Shown piece by piece: positions 45,744 through 54,595 of a stretch of 57,470 nucleotides of DNA. Positions within the stretch are counted from its first letter, which is position 1. Each line of letters starts with the position of its first letter. A program made the position numbers and the translations under genes. The DNA is from Streptomyces sp. Ru72. GTDB taxonomy: Bacteria; Actinomycetota; Actinomycetes; Streptomycetales; Streptomycetaceae. The stretch covers positions 1-57,470 of the forward strand of contig NZ_PQSR01000042.1 of NCBI RefSeq assembly GCF_002920635.1, in the 5' to 3' direction. A model generated the notes under the pieces. The model saw nothing but the letters and a program-made list of their open reading frames with translations. It did no database searches and had not been told where the DNA came from.

Positions 45744-47332
45744 GCGGTCACCATCAGACGCCGGCACTGCTGCTGTTCGGCGTGTTCGTCGCGATCACCC
45801 TGGCGATCACCACTTGGGTGAGCCGTGACCGGCACGGCTCGGCGGAGGAGTTCTACGCGGGCGGGCGGCTGTTCTCTCCGATGGAGAATGGTTTTGCCAT
45901 CGCGGGCGACTACATGTCGGCGGCCTCCTTCCTGGGCGTGACGGGGCTCATCGCGCTCTTCGGCTACGACGGGATTCTGTACGTGGTGGGCTTCCTCGTC
46001 GCCTGGCTGGTGGTGCTCTTCTTCGTCGCAGAACTGGTGCGCAACTGCGGGCGGTTCACGCTTGCCGACGTCGTCGCGGCACGGATGAGCGAGCGGCGGG
46101 TGCGGATCGCGGTGGGGTCGTCCTCCGTGACGGTGTCCGTGCTGTACCTGGTGGCGCAGATGGTGGGCGCGGGCAGCCTCGTCGCGCTGCTCTTCGGGGG
46201 GACGAGCACGGCGGCGCGCGCCTGGACGGTGGTCGTCGTCGGCGCGCTCATGGTGATCTACGTGGCCCTGGGCGGAATGCGGGCCACCACCTGGATCCAG
46301 ATCGTCAAGGCGGTCCTGCTGCTCGGCGGTACGGTGGCGCTGACCGTTGCGCTGCTGCTGCGGTTCCACGGAGACGTGGACGCGTTGCTGCGCACAGCGG
46401 CGGAGCGCAGCGGGCACGGGGACGCCTTCCTCGCCCCCGGGCTGAAGTACGGCGGGGACTGGACCGCCCGGATCGACTTCGTCAGCCTGGGCCTGGCGCT
46501 GCTGCTGGGCACGGCCGGGCTGCCGCACATCCTCTCCCGCTTCTACACCGTGCCGACCGCGCGTGCCGCCCGCCGTTCGGTCGTCTGGTCGGTCGGGCTC
46601 ATCGGCGGTTTCTACCTGATGACGATCGTGCTGGGTTTCGGCGCGGCCGCCGTCGTCGGGCCCGACGCCGTGCGTGCCTCGAACGAGGCCGGAAACACGG
46701 CGGTGCCGCTGCTGGCGCAGCGACTGGGCGGCGGTGCGGACACCACCGGCGGGACGGTGCTGTTCGCCATGGTCGCCGCGATCGCCTTCGCCACGATCCT
46801 CGCCGTCGTCGCCGGGATCACCCTCGCCGCCTCGGCCGCCGTGGCCCACGACCTCTACCCCTCACTGCGGCGCCGTAGCGGCAAGGCCCGCAGCGAGGTG
46901 GCGGTGGCGCGGGCCGCCGCCGTAGGCATCGGCGTGCTCGCGATCGCCCTCGGCCTGCTGGTCCGCGACCTCAACGTGGCGTTCCTGGTGGGACTCGCCT
47001 TCGCGGTCTCGGCATCGGCGAATCTGCCGGTGCTGATGTACACGCTCTTCTGGCGCGGCTTCACAGCACGCGGGGCCGCCTGGGCGGTCTACGGCGGCCT
47101 GGTCCCCGCACTGGCGCTGGTGCTGCTGTCCCCGGTCGTCTCGGGAAGCCCCGGATCGCTGTTCCCGGCCGTGGACTTCCAGTACTTCCCGCTGCAGAAC
47201 CCGGGCCTCGTCTCCATCCCGCTCGGCTTCCTCGCGGGCTGGCTCGGCACGGTCACCTCACCTGAGGCGCCGGACGAGGCCAAGTACGCGGAGACAGAGG
47301 TGCGGTCACTGACGGGCGCCGGAGCGGTGTGA
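45740..47332 (+). CDS. Sodium:solute symporter, ActP/MctC (acetate/monocarboxylate) type
   Basis: A 530-residue membrane carrier of the SSS family with about 13 helices. The N-terminal EEFYAGGRLFSPMENGFAIAGDYMSAASFLG and the GLPHILSRFYTVPTARAARRSV stretch are typical of cation/acetate symporters. Expected substrates are acetate, propionate or pyruvate, taken up with Na+. It starts four bases inside the DUF485 stop. It follows a NarL-type two-component pair and converges with a CitB-type regulator gene. Confidence 0.9.
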   Translation: MSGHHQTPALLLFGVFVAITLAITTWVSRDRHGSAEEFYAGGRLFSPMENGFAIAGDYMSAASFLGVTGLIALFGYDGILYVVGFLVAWLVVLFFVAELVRNCGRFTLADVVAARMSERRVRIAVGSSSVTVSVLYLVAQMVGAGSLVALLFGGTSTAARAWTVVVVGALMVIYVALGGMRATTWIQIVKAVLLLGGTVALTVALLLRFHGDVDALLRTAAERSGHGDAFLAPGLKYGGDWTARIDFVSLGLALLLGTAGLPHILSRFYTVPTARAARRSVVWSVGLIGGFYLMTIVLGFGAAAVVGPDAVRASNEAGNTAVPLLAQRLGGGADTTGGTVLFAMVAAIAFATILAVVAGITLAASAAVAHDLYPSLRRRSGKARSEVAVARAAAVGIGVLAIALGLLVRDLNVAFLVGLAFAVSASANLPVLMYTLFWRGFTARGAAWAVYGGLVPALALVLLSPVVSGSPGSLFPAVDFQYFPLQNPGLVSIPLGFLAGWLGTVTSPEAPDEAKYAETEVRSLTGAGAV

Positions 47333-47335
47333 CCG

Positions 47336-47377
47336 ATGGGCGCCCCCGCCGACGTATCCGCGAGCCGGGGCGCCCAT
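47336..47377. terminator. Bidirectional hairpin after the symporter gene
   Basis: ATGGGCGCCCC (47336-47346) and GGGGCGCCCAT (47367-47377) are exact complements around a 20-base loop. It lies between two convergent genes. Confidence 0.75.
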
Positions 47378-47390
47378 GGTGCAAGGACCC

Positions 47391-48083
47391 CTAAGGCGCC
47401 ACCCATGCGTACCGGTGCTCGGGGCGTCCCGTGTCGCCGTACTTCAGGGACAGGCGCAGCCGGCCCACCTGTTCCAGATGCCGCAGATAACGCTGGGCGG
47501 TGGAGCGGCTCAGGCCGGTCCTGGCCGCCACCTCGTGCGCGGAGAGCGGCTGGCCGGCCCGGTGCAGCACGTCGCAGATGAGGTCCGTCGTCGGTTCGGA
47601 GTGGCCGCTGGGCAGCCTCGGCGACGGGACCGCGGGCATGGTCCGCAGGGCGCCGAAGATCCGGTCCACCTGCTCCTGACCGGCCACCCCCCGGCCGCCG
47701 ACGCGGTCGACGGTGCGGCGCAGGGCGGCGTAGGAGTCGAGGCGGGTGCGCAGGGCCGCGAAGGTGAACGGTTTCACCAGGTAGTGCAGGGCGCCCAGAC
47801 GCATGGCGGCCTGGACGGTCGCCACGTCGCCGGCGGCGGTGATCATGATGACGTCGGTGCCGTGGCCGCGGTCGCGCATGCGGTGGACCAGTTCGAGCCC
47901 CGTCTGGTCGGGCAGGTAGTGGTCGAGCAGCACCAGGTCGATCGGGGCGCGTTCGACCGCGGCGAGCGCCTGGGCAGCGCTGTGCGCGCGGGCGGCGACC
48001 CGGAAACCGGGAACCTTTCCCACGTACTTGGCGTTGATCTCGGCGACACGGAAGTCGTCGTCCACGACCAGGACGTCAATCAT
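47391..48083 (-). CDS. CitB-family response regulator, orphan copy
   Basis: A 230-residue response regulator with phospho-acceptor D54 (LVLLDHYLPD) and the conserved Lys in YLVKPF. The C-terminal DNA-binding part contains LSAHEVAARTGLSRSTAQRYLRHLEQVGRL and ends YGDTGRPEHRYAWVAP. It closely resembles the regulator at 51075-51764 in every domain, including the GRPEHRY ending. No kinase gene is adjacent. ATG 48083 follows GAGAAAGAGG. It is divergent from the ABC ATPase gene and converges on the symporter gene, so either could be its target. Confidence 0.9.
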   Translation of the reverse strand: MIDVLVVDDDFRVAEINAKYVGKVPGFRVAARAHSAAQALAAVERAPIDLVLLDHYLPDQTGLELVHRMRDRGHGTDVIMITAAGDVATVQAAMRLGALHYLVKPFTFAALRTRLDSYAALRRTVDRVGGRGVAGQEQVDRIFGALRTMPAVPSPRLPSGHSEPTTDLICDVLHRAGQPLSAHEVAARTGLSRSTAQRYLRHLEQVGRLRLSLKYGDTGRPEHRYAWVAP

Positions 48084-48230
48084 CGGGCCTCTTTCTCCCA
48101 AGGCCATGCGGGCGTTACGCCCGTGTTTCGGCTCCGCAGTTGTAGCGCGAGCAAAAAGAGCACAACAGACTCTTGCAAGCAGAAGTCGAGGTTGCGCCCA
48201 GAAGACTCCTGCAGTGGCCCGCGCCACACC

Positions 48231-48236
48231 TACCGT
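48231..48236 (+). promoter_or_regulatory. -10 element of the NitT/TauT-type operon
   Basis: TACCGT ends 8 bases before the ATG at 48245, with no Shine-Dalgarno. A leaderless or nearly leaderless start is likely. Confidence 0.45.
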
Positions 48237-48244
48237 CCCGGGCC

Positions 48245-49060
48245 ATGAGCGCAGACACCAGCCCCGCCATCGAGCTACGGGGCGCGAGCAAGACCTTCCG
48301 GACCCCGTCAGGCGGTCTGCACACGGCCGTCAGGAACCTGGACCTGACCGTCGGGCGCGGCGAGTTCGTCGCCGTCGTCGGACCCACCGGATGCGGCAAG
48401 TCGACGACCCTGACCCTGGTCAGCGGCCTGGAGGAGCCCACCGAGGGCGAGGTCCTGGTGGCCGGCGAGCCGGTCTCGGGAGTCGGCGACAAGGTCGGTT
48501 TCGTCTTCCAGCAGGACGCCACGTTCCCCTGGCGCACGGTGCTGTCCAACGTCATGGCGGGTCCGCGCTTCCGGGGCGTGCCCAAGGCGGAGGCCAGGCA
48601 GAAGGCCCGTGAATGGCTGGCCCGGGTGGGGCTCGCGGCCTTCGAGGACCGCTACCCGCACCAGCTCTCCGGCGGCCAGCGCAAGCGTGTCGCCCTCGCC
48701 GCCACCTTCGTCAACGACCCCGAGATCCTGCTGATGGACGAGCCGTTCTCGGCGCTCGACGTGCAGACCCGGGCGCTGATGTCGGACGAGTTGCTGGAGC
48801 TGTGGGAGGGCACGGGCGCCTCCGTCGTCTTCGTCACCCACGACCTGGAGGAGTCGATCGCGCTGGCCGACAAGGTCGTCGTGATGACGGCTGGACCCGC
48901 CACCGTGAAGCAGGTCTTCGACATCGACCTGCCCCGGCCGCGCAAGGTCGAGTCGGTGCGCCTGGAGCCGCGGTTCATCGAGATCTACCGCGAGATCTGG
49001 GAGTCGCTGGGTGAAGAGGTCCGCATCACGCGCGAGAGGGGTGCCGCCCATGTCGCCTGA
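48245..49060 (+). CDS. ABC transporter ATPase, NitT/TauT (SsuB) type
   Basis: A 271-residue ATPase of an importer for nitrate, taurine, sulfonates or related organic anions. Walker A is GPTGCGKST, the Q-loop is FQQDATFPWRTV, the signature is LSGGQRKRVALA, Walker B LLMDEPFSALD, and the switch His is in THDLEE. It overlaps the permease gene by 11 bases. The three-gene order ATPase, permease, binding protein is complete. Regulator genes flank it on both sides. Confidence 0.93.
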   Translation: MSADTSPAIELRGASKTFRTPSGGLHTAVRNLDLTVGRGEFVAVVGPTGCGKSTTLTLVSGLEEPTEGEVLVAGEPVSGVGDKVGFVFQQDATFPWRTVLSNVMAGPRFRGVPKAEARQKAREWLARVGLAAFEDRYPHQLSGGQRKRVALAATFVNDPEILLMDEPFSALDVQTRALMSDELLELWEGTGASVVFVTHDLEESIALADKVVVMTAGPATVKQVFDIDLPRPRKVESVRLEPRFIEIYREIWESLGEEVRITRERGAAHVA

Positions 49061-49913
49061 GGTCATCTCCGCGCCCGCTCCCGTCGACACCCCCAAGCCG
49101 GACCGCGCTCATTCACGCGCGCGTGCCGCCCGCAGACGCAAGGCCGTAGTCCTGCTCGTCCGCGTGCTGCTCCTGGTCGCCGTGCTCGGCCTCTGGGAGG
49201 CGCTCTCCCGGAGCAAGGTCATCGACCCGTTCAACTTCTCCATGCCGTCGAAGATCTGGGACCAGATCTCCACCTGGGTGATGCACGGCACCGCGCAGGG
49301 AGCGCTCGGCGAACAGATCTGGGTCACGCTCCACGAGGCGCTGCTCGGCTGGATCATCGGCGTCATCGCCGGTGTGGTCTTCGGTATCGCACTCGGCCGG
49401 ATCGCCTTCCTCGCCGATGTCCTCGGTCCCTACATCAAGGTGCTCAACTCCATCCCCAGGATCGTCCTCGCCCCGATCTTCGTGATCTGGTTCGGGCTCG
49501 GACCGTCCTCCAAGGTCGCGTCCGCCGTCGTCCTGGTCTTCTTCCCGGTCTTCTTCAACGCCTTCCAGGGTGCCCGCGAGGTCGACCGCAACCTCGTCGC
49601 CAACGCCCGCATCCTGGGCGCCAGCGACCGCCGGGTGACACTCCAGGTCGTCATCCCGTCGGCCACCTCGTGGATCTTCACCAGCCTCCACGTCAGCTTC
49701 GGCTTCGCGCTCATCGGCGCCATCGTCGGCGAGTACATCGGCGCGACGAAGGGCATCGGCCTGCTCGTCGCCCAGTCCCAGGGGACCTTCAACGCGGCCG
49801 GTGTCTACGCCGCGATGGTCATCCTCGCGGTCGTCGCGCTGGTGGCCGAGGGGCTGCTCACCTTCGCCGAGCGCCGCATCTTCCGCTGGAAGCCGTCGGA
49901 CTCGGGGCACTGA
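49050..49913 (+). CDS. ABC transporter permease, NitT/TauT (SsuC) type
   Basis: A 287-residue membrane protein with about six helices, beginning VVLLVRVLLLVAVLGLWEAL. The EAA loop ANARILGASDRRVTLQVVIPSATSWI is the site of ATPase contact. IVGEYIGATKGIGLLVAQSQGTFNAAGVY is characteristic of this family. ATG 49050 lies inside the ATPase gene behind GAGAGGGG; the overlap suggests translational coupling. Confidence 0.93.
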   Translation: MSPEVISAPAPVDTPKPDRAHSRARAARRRKAVVLLVRVLLLVAVLGLWEALSRSKVIDPFNFSMPSKIWDQISTWVMHGTAQGALGEQIWVTLHEALLGWIIGVIAGVVFGIALGRIAFLADVLGPYIKVLNSIPRIVLAPIFVIWFGLGPSSKVASAVVLVFFPVFFNAFQGAREVDRNLVANARILGASDRRVTLQVVIPSATSWIFTSLHVSFGFALIGAIVGEYIGATKGIGLLVAQSQGTFNAAGVYAAMVILAVVALVAEGLLTFAERRIFRWKPSDSGH

Positions 49914-49996
49914 CCTGCCCCGAAGGTTTCGGTCAACGCCCCAGTCCCACCCGCAGTCCCCTCCCGCACCGCCCTCTCACAAGGACGTGAACCACC

Positions 49997-51058
49997 ATGC
50001 GCAAGTCCGCCAGAATCGCCGCCCTCGCCGCGGCCGGCCTGCTCGCCGCCACCTCGCTCACCGCCTGCGCCAACGACGCGGCCACCACCGCCTCGTCGGA
50101 CTCCGGCAGCAAGGGCGACGGCAAGGGCGAGAAGGTCAAGATCATGGTGGGTGGCCTGGACAAGGTCATCTACCTGCCCGCCATGCTCACCCAGCGGCTC
50201 GGCTACTTCGACGCCGAGGGCCTGGACGTGGAACTGCTGAGCGAGCCGGCCGGCGTGCAGGCCGAGACCGCGCTCGTCTCCGGCCAGGTCCAGGGGGCCG
50301 TCGGCTTCTACGACCACACGCTCGACCTGCAGACCAAGGGCAAGTACGTCGAATCCGTGGTGCAGTTCTCGCACGCGCCCGGTGAGGTGGAGATCGTCTC
50401 CAACAAGCGCGCCAAGGACATCACCTCGCCCAAGGACTTCAAGGGCAGGAAGCTCGGCGTCACCGGCCTCGGTTCCTCGACCGACTTCCTCACCAAGTAC
50501 CTCGCCGTCAAGAACGGTGTGCAGGTCAGCGAGTTCAGCCCGGTCGCCGTCGGCGCCGGTCCGACGTTCATCTCCGCCCTCCAGCAGGGCTCGATCGACG
50601 CCGGCATGACCACGGACCCGACCGTCGCCACGGTCCTGCAGAAGAACCTCGGCCAGGTGCTCGTCGACATGCGGACACCGCAGGGGTCGCAGGAGGCCCT
50701 GGGCGGCCCGTACCCGTCGTCGAGCCTGTACATGCAGACGGACTGGGTCAACAGCCACAAGGACACCGTCCAGAAGCTCGCCAACGCGTTCGTCAAGACC
50801 CTCAAGTGGATGTCCACACACTCCGCGAACGAGATCGCCGCCAAGATGCCGGCCGACTACTCGCAGGGCAACAAGACGCTCTACGCGAGCGCCATCAAGA
50901 GCACGCTGCCGATGTTCACCAAGGACGGCGTGATGCCCGAGGACGGCCCGGAGACCGTCGAGAAGGTCCTCAAGGCGTTCAACCCGAACATCAAGAACGC
51001 CACGATCGACCTCGGCAAGACGTTCACCACCGAGTTCGTGAAGAAGGCCACGGGCTGA
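49997..51058 (+). CDS. Substrate-binding lipoprotein, NitT/TauT family
   Basis: A 353-residue ABC importer binding protein. The signal peptide ends in lipobox LTAC, so the mature protein is anchored by a lipid on Cys24. The fold resembles NMT1/THI5-like periplasmic proteins: PAMLTQRLGYFDAEGLDVEL, AVGFYDHTLDLQTKGK, GVTGLGSSTDFLTKYLAVKNG, IDAGMTTDPTVA. The ligand is not predictable. ATG 49997 follows AAGGACGTGAACC. Its 3' end is only 16 bases from the convergent response-regulator stop. Confidence 0.92.
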   Translation: MRKSARIAALAAAGLLAATSLTACANDAATTASSDSGSKGDGKGEKVKIMVGGLDKVIYLPAMLTQRLGYFDAEGLDVELLSEPAGVQAETALVSGQVQGAVGFYDHTLDLQTKGKYVESVVQFSHAPGEVEIVSNKRAKDITSPKDFKGRKLGVTGLGSSTDFLTKYLAVKNGVQVSEFSPVAVGAGPTFISALQQGSIDAGMTTDPTVATVLQKNLGQVLVDMRTPQGSQEALGGPYPSSSLYMQTDWVNSHKDTVQKLANAFVKTLKWMSTHSANEIAAKMPADYSQGNKTLYASAIKSTLPMFTKDGVMPEDGPETVEKVLKAFNPNIKNATIDLGKTFTTEFVKKATG

Positions 51059-51074
51059 GCCCGACGGCCGTGCC

Positions 51075-51764
51075 TCAGACGCGGGTCGCCCACACGTAGC
51101 GGTGTTCGGGGCGGCCCGCGTCGCCGTATCGCAGGGTCAGCGTGGCCCGCCCCGTGCGCTCCAGGAGCTTCAGATAGCGCTGCGCGGTCTGGCGGCTCAG
51201 CCCGGTCCGCTCGGCGACCTCCTGGGCGGACAGCGGCCCCGGGGCGTCCACCAGGGCACGGCGTACCAGCTCCGCCGTCGTCGCCGAGTGCCCCTTGGGC
51301 AGCCCCGGCTCCGAACCCGCCGACAGAGCGCCGAAGATCCGGTCGACCTCCGCCTGCTCGGCCTCACCGCCGCCGTCGAGGGTGCGCCGCAGCTCGGCGT
51401 ACGCCTCCAGCTTGGCGCGCAGGCCCGCGAAGGCGAACGGTTTGACCAGGTACTGGAGCGCGCCGTGCCGCATCGCGGCCTGGACCGTCCGGATGTCACG
51501 GGCCGCCGTCACCATGATCACATCGGTCTGGTGGCCGCGCCGGCGCATCTCCTGCACGACCGCGAGTCCCGTGTCGTCGGGCAGGTAGTGGTCCATCAGG
51601 ACCAGGTCCAGGTGGGGCAGCGTCTCCATCTGCCGCAGCGCGTCAGCCGCGTTGTGCGCCTGGCCGGCCACCCGGAAGCCGGCGACCTTCTCCACATACG
51701 CGGCGTTGACCCGGGCGACCCGGGGGTCGTCGTCCACGACCAGTACGTCGATCGGCCGGGTCAT
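51075..51764 (-). CDS. CitB-family response regulator of the adjacent kinase
   Basis: A 229-residue response regulator. The receiver has D58 (LVLMDHYLPDD) and the Lys in QYLVKPF. The C-terminal part has LSAQEVAERTGLSRQTAQRYLKLLERTGR and the YGDAGRPEHRYVWATRV ending shared with the regulator at 47391-48083. Its start overlaps the kinase stop (ATGA), so they are cotranscribed and translationally coupled. By family it should respond to di- or tricarboxylates or similar anions; the convergent ABC importer is the nearest candidate target. Confidence 0.94.
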   Translation of the reverse strand: MTRPIDVLVVDDDPRVARVNAAYVEKVAGFRVAGQAHNAADALRQMETLPHLDLVLMDHYLPDDTGLAVVQEMRRRGHQTDVIMVTAARDIRTVQAAMRHGALQYLVKPFAFAGLRAKLEAYAELRRTLDGGGEAEQAEVDRIFGALSAGSEPGLPKGHSATTAELVRRALVDAPGPLSAQEVAERTGLSRQTAQRYLKLLERTGRATLTLRYGDAGRPEHRYVWATRV

Positions 51765-53482
51765 CGCGACTCCTCCTCGGGGATCGGGGCGGGGCTGTCC
51801 GGGGCGGGCGCCCTGTCCGCAGGTGCCTGACGGGCGGGGACGAGGACCCCGCGGTCTGCGCCGGCCGGCTCCGGTTCCTCGAGCGCCTCGGGGAGGACGA
51901 CGACGAACTCCGCGCCTCCTCCGTCCGCCTCGGTCACCCGGGCGCCGCCTCCCTGGCGCTCGGCGAGTCGGCGCACCAGGGACAGCCCGATGCCGCGCTT
52001 GCCGTGCGCCGGGGGCTGCTTGGTGGACCATCCGTCCGTGAAGACCAGCTCCCGCCGCTCGGCGGGTATTCCGGGGCCGGTGTCGCGTACCCTGATGACC
52101 GCCGTGCGCTCCTCCGCACGCAGTTCGACCTCCACGCGCGCGTGCGGAGTGCCCGCGACGGCGTCGAGTGCGTTGTCGACCAGGTTCCCGACGATCGTGA
52201 CCAGACCTCTGGGATCGATCAACCGGTCCGGCAGCAGTGTCCGGTCGGCGATCCACAGGGCCACCCCACGCTCGGCGGCGACCGTCGCCTTGCCCACCAA
52301 CAGGGCCGCGAGCAGCGGATCGTGAACCTTCTCGGTGACCTGTTCCGCCGTGGCCCTGTGGTCGCCCACCACCTCGCCGACGAACTCCACGGCGTCCTCG
52401 TACATCTCCAGTTCCAGCAGTCCCAGGAGTGTGTGCATGCGGTTGGCGTGTTCGTGGTCCTGCGCGCGCAGGGCGTCGATCAGACCGCGTGTGGAGTCCA
52501 GTTCACGGCCCAGCTGCTCCAGCTCGGTCCGGTCGCGCAGGGTGGCGACGGCACCTCCGTCGTCGGTGGGCATGCGGTTGGTGACGAGGACCCGGTGCCC
52601 GCGCACGGTGAGCAGGTCGGTGCCCGTGACCCGTCCGGCGAGCACATCGGTCGTACGGCCCTCGCCGAGCGCGTCGTCGAGGGTGCGGCCGACGACCTCG
52701 TCACCTATGCCCAGCAGGCGCTGCGCCTCGTCGTTGACCAGACGCACCCGCCCCTCGCGGTCCAGGGCGACGACGCCTTCCCTGATGCCGTGCAGCATGG
52801 CCTCGCGCTCGGCGAGCAGCGCGGAGATGTCAGAGAAGGCGAGATCACGGGTCTGCCGCTGAACCCTGCGGGAGATCAGGTACGCGGCCAGCGCGCCGAT
52901 CGCCAGGGCCGCGCCCGCGTACGCGAACAGCCCCGGGATCGCGTGGATCAGCCGGGCCCGGACGCTGTCGTACTCGATGCCCACGGAGACCGCCCCGATG
53001 ATCCTGCCGCGCTCGTCCCGCAGCGGTACCTTGCCGCGGGCCGAGCGGCCCAGGGTGCCGCTGTCGATGGCCATGACGTCCCTGCCGGCCAGGGCACCGC
53101 TCGGGTCGGTGGAGACGACCTTGCCGATCTGGGTGGTGTCCGGGTGCGACCAGCGCACCCATCGGGTGTTCATCACCACGACGTACTCGGCGTGGCTGGC
53201 CTTGCGGATGCGCTCCGCCTCCGCCTGCACGGGTCCGTCGGGCGACGGCCGCGTCCGTTGCAGATCCCTCGCGATCTGCGGCTGGGCCGCCGTGGTCTGC
53301 GCGATCGCGAGGGCCCGGCGCATCGCCTGGTCGTCCAGCAGGCGGCTGAGCGGCGCCAGGAACAGCCCGGTGGCGAGCACGGCCACGCCCGCGGCGATCG
53401 CCACCTGCATCAGCAGGACCTGCGAGAACATCCGCCGCGGCAGACCGAGGCGCAGTCGTCGTGCAGGGGCAGAGGGGCTCAT
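51761..53482 (-). CDS. CitA/DcuS-type sensor histidine kinase
   Basis: A 573-residue membrane kinase. One helix (about 19-45) leads to an extracytoplasmic single-Cache-like sensor (about 46-177, with VVVMNTRWVRWSHPDTTQIGK), then a second helix (about 178-203). A PAS domain (IREGVVALDREGRVRLVNDEAQRLLG) precedes the dimerisation helix with the likely phospho-site H345 (QDHEHANRMHTLLGLLEL), and the ATPase domain has NLVDNALDAV and GKRGIGLSLV. The last 40 residues are Pro/Ala-rich. It starts at 53482; a TACCGT at 53490-53495 suggests a leaderless mRNA. It pairs with the regulator gene downstream. Confidence 0.94.
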   Translation of the reverse strand: MSPSAPARRLRLGLPRRMFSQVLLMQVAIAAGVAVLATGLFLAPLSRLLDDQAMRRALAIAQTTAAQPQIARDLQRTRPSPDGPVQAEAERIRKASHAEYVVVMNTRWVRWSHPDTTQIGKVVSTDPSGALAGRDVMAIDSGTLGRSARGKVPLRDERGRIIGAVSVGIEYDSVRARLIHAIPGLFAYAGAALAIGALAAYLISRRVQRQTRDLAFSDISALLAEREAMLHGIREGVVALDREGRVRLVNDEAQRLLGIGDEVVGRTLDDALGEGRTTDVLAGRVTGTDLLTVRGHRVLVTNRMPTDDGGAVATLRDRTELEQLGRELDSTRGLIDALRAQDHEHANRMHTLLGLLELEMYEDAVEFVGEVVGDHRATAEQVTEKVHDPLLAALLVGKATVAAERGVALWIADRTLLPDRLIDPRGLVTIVGNLVDNALDAVAGTPHARVEVELRAEERTAVIRVRDTGPGIPAERRELVFTDGWSTKQPPAHGKRGIGLSLVRRLAERQGGGARVTEADGGGAEFVVVLPEALEEPEPAGADRGVLVPARQAPADRAPAPDSPAPIPEEESR

Positions 53483-53489
53483 GGGTACG

Positions 53490-53495
53490 ACGGTA
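53490..53495 (-). promoter_or_regulatory. -10 element of the CitA-type kinase operon
   Basis: On the minus strand TACCGT ends 7 bases before the ATG; no Shine-Dalgarno. Confidence 0.45.
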
Positions 53496-53601
53496 CGGGG
53501 ACGGGCGCGCCGTGCCGTAGGGGGTGTGGCGTGGATCTCCTGTGCGGAGCGGGTGCCGCCCGTCTCGCGGAGCCGCCCCCGTCCCGCGCGGGGCCCGCGC
53601 C

Positions 53602-54552
53602 TCAGCAGCGCGCCGGATGGGCGGCGACCGCGGTGCGCAGCTCCCGTACCGACACCACGTCCATCCGCGCCGGGGAACCCAGCACCGAGCCGCAGCTCTC
53701 CGGGCGCGGCGGCAGCGAGGCGCGCTGGGCCACGACGACGCGCCACAGGCGGCCGTCGGCGTGGGCGACGGTGACCTTCCAGCGGGGCGCCGCGCCGTCG
53801 GTGCGCAGAACGGTCAGCGCTCCCGCCGCGTACTCCTGGGCCGTCGTGCGCACCGCGAGCTCCGCGGCCTGCGCGGGCCGCTCCCAGGCGGAGCTGCCGC
53901 GGCATCCCTCGACCACGACCCGCCCGTCGCGCACGGCCTGGAGGACCTCCTTGACGTGGGCGGCCCGGGCCCGCCCGTACGCGTATCCGAACGGCAGGAC
54001 GAGCACTGTGGGGGAGAAGCGGTGGCCGCCGAGGTGGGTGACCTCCCAGACGCCCCCGACGCCGGAGGCGGTCAGCTCGGCCGCGAGGGGCCGGCCGAGG
54101 AGGGCGCAGCAGCGGTCGCGCCTGCCGTTGGTGCAGACGAGGGCGAGCGGGTCGCCGCTGTGCGGACGCCCCTGGAGAACCGAGTCGAAGCTGTGCGGAT
54201 CGCCCGTGCCGAGGGCGGCGAAGTCCAGATCGAGCAGTCGCTCCGGCGCGGAGGTCGTGGCAGCGTGCAGCCAGACGTTTCCGGGCACGGTGTGCGCCAC
54301 GTAGACCTGCCGTTCGGCGGGCGTGCCGCAGTCGGCGTGCCGCCCGGGGCGGCGGATCAGCGCGATCCGCACGCCGGTGCCCTCCGCGGCCGCCTCCAGG
54401 GCGCGGCCGAGCGCCCGGTCCAGGTGGCTGGAGGTGAGCGCCTTGGGACCCCAAGGGCCGGGCTGTTCCAGGAGCAACCAGGTCCTCGCGGTCGCCGCGG
54501 TCCCCGCGAGGGGCTCGTCGAGGTCCCGGGACGCGGTCGTGCACGTACTCAC
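53602..54552 (-). CDS. Sucrase/ferredoxin-like (Suc_Fer) protein, iron-regulated
   Basis: A 316-residue protein of the sucrase/ferredoxin-like family with a thioredoxin-like [2Fe-2S] fold. Cysteines in HADCG and CTNGRRDRCC, the motif HLGGHRFSPTVLVLPFGYAYGR, and a C-terminal segment with RTTAQEYAAGALTVLRTDG are typical. Members are linked to redox or siderophore-iron handling; the reaction is not established. GTG 54552 is directly preceded by a near-consensus iron box whose TAGGCT also serves as a -10, so the transcript is probably leaderless and repressed by iron-loaded DmdR/IdeR. Confidence 0.87.
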   Translation of the reverse strand: MSTCTTASRDLDEPLAGTAATARTWLLLEQPGPWGPKALTSSHLDRALGRALEAAAEGTGVRIALIRRPGRHADCGTPAERQVYVAHTVPGNVWLHAATTSAPERLLDLDFAALGTGDPHSFDSVLQGRPHSGDPLALVCTNGRRDRCCALLGRPLAAELTASGVGGVWEVTHLGGHRFSPTVLVLPFGYAYGRARAAHVKEVLQAVRDGRVVVEGCRGSSAWERPAQAAELAVRTTAQEYAAGALTVLRTDGAAPRWKVTVAHADGRLWRVVVAQRASLPPRPESCGSVLGSPARMDVVSVRELRTAVAAHPARC

Positions 54553-54571
54553 AGAGGTGAGCCTAACCTGA
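54553..54571 (-). promoter_or_regulatory. Iron box (DmdR/IdeR operator) over the promoter
   Basis: On the minus strand AGGTTAGGCTCACCT (54555-54569) matches 15 consecutive positions of the 19-bp actinobacterial iron box TTAGGTTAGGCTCACCTAA. It ends one base before the start codon and includes the -10 TAGGCT. Confidence 0.88.
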
Positions 54572-54595
54572 CTTGGCCGGCGGTGAACGTCGGGC

